Of a stretch of DNA of 12,897 bases, positions 10,598-12,897 are shown piece after piece. The translations under genes were made by a program, and so were the position numbers. This stretch comes from Gymnopilus junonius. Its lineage: Eukaryota > Basidiomycota > Agaricomycetes > Agaricales > Galerinaceae. The stretch covers positions 1 to 12,897 of the forward strand of contig JADNYJ010000799.1 of NCBI GenBank assembly GCA_015501075.1, given 5' to 3'. Under the pieces are notes generated by a model. It was given only the letters and a program-made list of their open reading frames with translations, was not told the origin of the DNA and did not search any database. Within the stretch, counting starts at the first letter, position 1, and every line of letters begins with the position of its first letter.

Positions 10598-10783
10598 CTA
10601 CTCGGTTTGGAAGCGTTCAACATCTGAAAGTTTTTCATAGCCAGGAAAGAACTGGACTAATAGGTCGAATTCATCCATAAGGCGATAATCTCTCAAATGA
10701 TCCAAAAAAGCTGTGAAGAACAAGTACACGCCGTCCCGGCGGAAACCTGTCACCATCAACGGACCTGTCAGTCGGTACGGCAT
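10598..10783 (-). pseudogene. Last exon piece of an unrecognised gene, separated from its 5' part by a hAT-type insertion
   Basis: Minus-strand frame ending with TAG at 10598-10600. It reads MPYRLTGPLMVTGFRRDG, then VYLFFTAFLDHLRDYRLMDE and a tail ending FPGYEKLSDVERFQTE. The first ATG available is formed by the target site duplication (ATGCCGTA on this strand), so it is a by-product of the insertion and probably not the native start. If 10784-11493 (element plus one duplication copy) is ignored, the frame continues from ERS (ending 11494) straight into MPYRLTG. In the present sequence the 5' part runs into the element and meets TGA at 11407-11409 after 28 codons. No family recognised. Confidence 0.5.
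10776..10783. repeat. Left target site duplication, TACGGCAT
   Basis: Eight bases identical to 11486-11493, immediately outside the terminal inverted repeats. An 8-bp duplication is diagnostic of hAT-superfamily insertion. Confidence 0.92.
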
Positions 10784-10805
10784 TAAGGCAGGGTTTGTTA
10801 GTTCC

Positions 10806-10853
10806 ATGTTAGTAACATACTGGTATATCACGTGTTACTAACCTGTTAGTAAC
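10806..10853. repeat. Left subterminal palindrome cluster
   Basis: ATGTTAgTAACAT (10806-10818) is a perfect odd palindrome. GTTACTAAC (10834-10842) and GTTAGTAAC (10845-10853) form a 9-bp stem with a CT spacer. CACGTG lies between them at 10829-10834. Confidence 0.8.
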
Positions 10854-11076
10854 GTATCTCACATCAGTCGTCGAAATTCCACTGTTATATACTGTGATAT
10901 ACCCCAAATTTCAATGGAGACCTTCCCAGCTCTATCCGACACCTCATACATGATGTGTTTTCGCAGAAAAGCAACGGCAGGTAATATTCACATCAATTTC
11001 CATTTTCGGATGGCCAAAATCAATATCATATGACGTCCGAAATCGAAAAATTCACGAACGTCAAAATCCTTCGATT

Positions 11077-11280
11077 ACTCAAACAACTATTGCGCTGCTC
11101 GCAATCCATGCTATCTCCACCACTTACATCAAGCTGGATGACAGCAAACTCAAAGCGCTCGTCACGAACGTTGATACAGCAGGACCGGGTGCATCAGTGA
11201 CGGAAACACCGTTTGTTCAAGCAAAACCGGTCGGAAAGCCTGGCGAATGGAGTGTGGCGAGCTTTCTTGAGCCGGCGTAG
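11077..11280 (+). other. Coding-like stretch inside the hAT element, possible captured gene fragment
   Basis: Frame open from 10954 to TAG at 11278-11280 with no ATG in it. The protein-like part starts near 11077: TQTTIALLAIHAISTTYIKL, then DDSKLKALVTNVDTAGPGAS and ends VGKPGEWSVASFLEPA. Codon composition is balanced and less AT-rich than the element's ends. A second short frame (ATG at 11030-11032, MTSEIEKFTNVKILRLLKQL) overlaps it one base out of register and could be its start if a base were missing. No family recognised; it could be cargo from a host gene or a remnant of an autonomous parent. Confidence 0.35.
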
Positions 11281-11303
11281 GTTTTTAACATGAATGTAAC
11301 ACA

Positions 11304-11455
11304 TCTAACGTGTTAGATACCTCGTTCGTGTGTTACTAAAGTGTTAGTAACCTGGAAAAAAATTAATTCTTTTTACCAATCACGTGATAAAATAACAGTT
11401 AGTAACTCAAGTATCTAACCTCACGGCCGACCCCAACCAATCTAACGTTACTAAC
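11304..11455. repeat. Right subterminal palindrome cluster
   Basis: TCTAAC-GT-GTTAGA (11304-11317) and GTTACTAA-AGTG-TTAGTAAC (11332-11351) are perfect hairpins. Further single GTTAGTAAC/GTTACTAAC copies lie at 11398-11406 and 11447-11455, and CACGTG at 11381-11386. TCTAAC variants recur at about 11415, 11441 and 11471. Confidence 0.8.
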
Positions 11456-11485
11456 ATAGCCCAATAGCAATCTAACCCTGCCTTA

Positions 11486-11493
11486 TACGGCAT
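11486..11493. repeat. Right target site duplication, TACGGCAT
   Basis: Exact copy of 10776-10783, directly after the right terminal inverted repeat. Confidence 0.92.
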
Positions 11494-12115
11494 CGATCGC
11501 TCAATATTCTGACCAAAATTTAGCGGCCCTGCTACAGAGAGTTCGCTATTGAGAAGAATCAGTGGTGTTGCTTTACTCTAGGTTAACGAACCTGTGCCAG
11601 GGCATATGCTGGGTCGTTGCGCCTTTCTCCCAGAAATGAGCGCTACTACACTGCATTGGCTTTTCCGAAGAGGTCATGCCGCCATTCGGCCAGGTCGGCA
11701 ACCATTTCGGACTGCCCATTTTCCCGGCCAGACAGGTATATGGCTGTGCAGCTGTCAATGATACGCCAATCAATAACCCGTCGACAACAGCACAGGGGTC
11801 TACGCTGTGAGCAGGAGGGTCCTCAAGAGTCCTTGTTGTGTAGTTTAGGAGCACTACATGAACTGCCAAACCTTCCAAAAAGTACAAGTCCGACGTCTTA
11901 CACAGCGCAAAATTCGGCGACGTTGGGACTGCTGTTAGGGGGAGGCGCGGTCGCAGTAAAGTAAAGCCTGGATAACTTTTCTGTCGAACCCTTTCGGGTG
12001 TATTTGCACTTCCATTCCTCTTCTCCGTATGCCACTTGTCAGGCTTCCTCTCGCTAGATATCAGCCACTGCAGAGCAAATTCGGTACATATTAATGTCGA
12101 AATAGCCAGTCTATG
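11494..12115 (-). pseudogene. Unrecognised gene, long exon and start of last exon, interrupted by the hAT element
   Basis: The minus strand is open for 174 codons from 12115 to 11592, far more than chance would easily give, with a YAG acceptor (TAG, 12116-12118) just before it. A 46-bp intron, 11546-11591 (GTTCGT to ATAG on this strand), joins MPWH to SELSVAGPLNFGQNIERS, which ends at 11494 next to the insertion. Segments seen: LAISTLICTEFALQWLISSE (hydrophobic), RKPDKWHTEKRNG, DLYFLEGLAVHVVLLNYTTR, LAGKMGSPKWLPTWPNGGMT, SSAHFWEK. The Trp-rich part and hydrophobic runs suggest a membrane or secreted protein, but I do not recognise the family. There is no ATG in the exon, so the start lies upstream (see 12258-12362). 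Today's product would be truncated inside the element. Confidence 0.5.
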
Positions 12116-12257
12116 CTACGAAGGCTAGCATCAGATCGACGGTTTAAGAAGACCCAGTGCATAAAGACCATCGTAATCTGATTATAGATGGCTTTGTATA
12201 TCTCCTGTCTAAGTGAAAGGCGGTGAAAATCATTGCTTACTTTACATTCCAGTGATC

Positions 12258-12362
12258 TCAAAGTGGTACATTCCAGTGGTACATTCCAGTTCTACCAGAA
12301 CGTGAGTTACTTAACCTGAACGATGTTAATGCAATAAATAGAATGCAAACGGTCGACTTCAT
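12258..12362 (-). CDS. Possible first exon with signal-like N-terminus
   Basis: ATG at 12360-12362 on the minus strand opens MKSTVCILFIALTSFRLSNS, which looks like a short signal peptide or anchor, and ends at TGA 12258-12260 after 34 codons. The end of the frame contains a 13-bp tandem duplication. With one copy only, the frame would reach GTAAAG/GTAAGC donor sequences near 12235-12245, which could splice to the acceptors just above 12115. This is speculative: it could equally be a chance frame in the 5' region of the gene below it. Confidence 0.25.
   Translation of the reverse strand: MKSTVCILFIALTSFRLSNSRSGRTGMYHWNVPL
12264..12289. repeat. Perfect 13-bp tandem duplication
   Basis: TGGTACATTCCAG at 12264-12276 and again at 12277-12289, preceded by a partial copy TACATTCCAG at 12243-12252. 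The unit is not a multiple of three. Confidence 0.85.
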
Positions 12363-12631
12363 GGATTAAAATTTTCCTCAGAGATAATTAAACTCTAAAA
12401 TCAATAGAATCAAGATCAAATTTGACGTCTGCTGGCTCTCGATCCATCAGGTACTATTTCCTCCTTTTTTTAGTCTCCGAAACTTCCTGGTCGAGTTTCA
12501 GAGTACGGGCTATGCTTCAACCCGTTGATATTGATATGGAGTCTTGTTTGAACCCCTGTTTACCAAGTGCCGAGGAATAAGAATAACTTCAACCAAGGAT
12601 AAGGCGTAAGGCGCTTAATACACATCCTACA
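12363..12631. other. Unassigned spacer
   Basis: Separates two minus-strand reading frames. A short ATG frame on the minus strand near 12450 (MDREPADVKFDLDSIDFRV) stops after 19 codons. No motif or RNA gene seen. Confidence 0.4.
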
Positions 12632-12897
12632 TTACGCTCTGAAAGCCTCAAGGTATTTCGAGGTACCGTATGAAATAGCCGCCGGCGGAATGTAGGTGTA
12701 TTTTGATCGTAGCTGAGCTTCTCCGTCAGGGTTGTCGAGCTTCCGAAACGGAGACGCCACTTCTATTATTCTCCCCCCGGGTGACATTATGTATAGCTTT
12801 AATCCAGGGATGTTTATTTCATTGCACACGACACGAAAAAAGGGTACATATATACGTAGGCGTTTGAGTAGATACAGCGGACAGTCACAAATCAGCA
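12632..12897 (-). CDS. Hypothetical protein, C-terminal exon, 5' end beyond the right edge
   Basis: Open on the minus strand from the window edge to a stop at 12632-12634, about 87 codons. It reads LYLLKRLRIYVPFFRVVCNE near the edge, then IMSPGGRIIEVASPFRKLDN and ends AAISYGTSKYLEAFRA. No in-frame ATG near the edge gives a complete gene, so it would be the last exon of a longer gene. No family recognised; the composition is protein-like, but length alone is weak evidence. Confidence 0.35.
   Translation of the reverse strand, partial: LICDCPLYLLKRLRIYVPFFRVVCNEINIPGLKLYIMSPGGRIIEVASPFRKLDNPDGEAQLRSKYTYIPPAAISYGTSKYLEAFRA

Larger units (their letters stand above)
10784..11485. mobile_element. 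Non-autonomous hAT-type DNA transposon, 702 bp
   Basis: Begins TAAGGCAGGGTT (10784-10795) and ends AACCCTGCCTTA (11474-11485): perfect 12-bp terminal inverted repeats. The end fits the hAT consensus YARNG. Both sides carry the same 8 bp, TACGGCAT. Both ends hold copies of GTTAGTAAC or its complement, plus one CACGTG each (10829-10834, 11381-11386), as expected for subterminal transposase sites. There is no room for a transposase (hAT enzymes need about 600 residues or more) and none is seen, so it must be mobilised from elsewhere. The perfect duplication and repeats argue for a recent insertion. The centre (about 10954-11280) is less AT-rich and coding-like. Confidence 0.92.

Noticed and set aside
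11617..11964. 115-codon plus-strand open frame
   Set aside because: It is antisense to the 174-codon minus-strand exon, which has splice sites at both ends and continues in frame across the transposon site.
1..12897. CRISPR array, rRNA, operon or bacterial-type regulatory features
   Set aside because: No spaced direct repeats, and spliceosomal introns show that this is eukaryotic nuclear DNA.

Overview
The window looks like nuclear DNA of a basidiomycete fungus, most likely an agaricomycete. Genes are split by many introns of about 46-83 bp with GTRNGT-type donors and YAG acceptors. The left edge carries a Plavaka-type transposase, an element family typical of Agaricomycetes, and the two host genes are of kinds common in that group. 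No database was searched; all family names rest on recalled motifs.

Layout. 2-1800 (+): the 3' part of a Plavaka-type transposase, five exons, one frame break. 1801-3193: no convincing gene; small inverted repeats, perhaps the 3' end of that element. 3194-6724 (+): a Zn(II)2Cys6 transcription factor with 17 exons, including exons of 12 and 10 nt; its first 2.3 kb is clean, but its C-terminal third changes frame about four times. 6974-9205 (-): a leucine aminopeptidase of family M17, convergent with the transcription factor, 249 bp between stop codons; its catalytic half is intact over 11 exons, its N-terminal half has about six frame breaks. 9206-10597: mostly unassigned, with a perfect palindrome at 9557-9578 and a possible lysine-rich exon at 9740-9949 (-). 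10598-12362 (-): an unrecognised gene whose long exon (11592-12115), short exon piece (11494-11545) and last exon piece (10598-10783) are separated by a mobile element. 10784-11485: that element, 702 bp, with perfect 12-bp terminal inverted repeats and a perfect 8-bp target site duplication, the hallmark of the hAT superfamily. 12632-12897 (-): an open frame running off the right edge.

The most interesting result is the short hAT-type element. It is non-autonomous, has palindromic GTTAGTAAC/GTTACTAAC motifs at both ends, holds a GC-richer coding-like stretch in the middle, and sits in a minus-strand reading frame that becomes continuous again if the element plus one copy of the duplication (710 bp) is ignored. 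A second, cautionary result is that the frame breaks in all three recognisable genes are nearly all of one kind (one base missing), which suggests either low-quality assembled sequence or shared decay.

The genes do not form a pathway. The transcription factor and aminopeptidase are ordinary host genes that happen to be convergent neighbours; the rest is transposon-rich accessory sequence.
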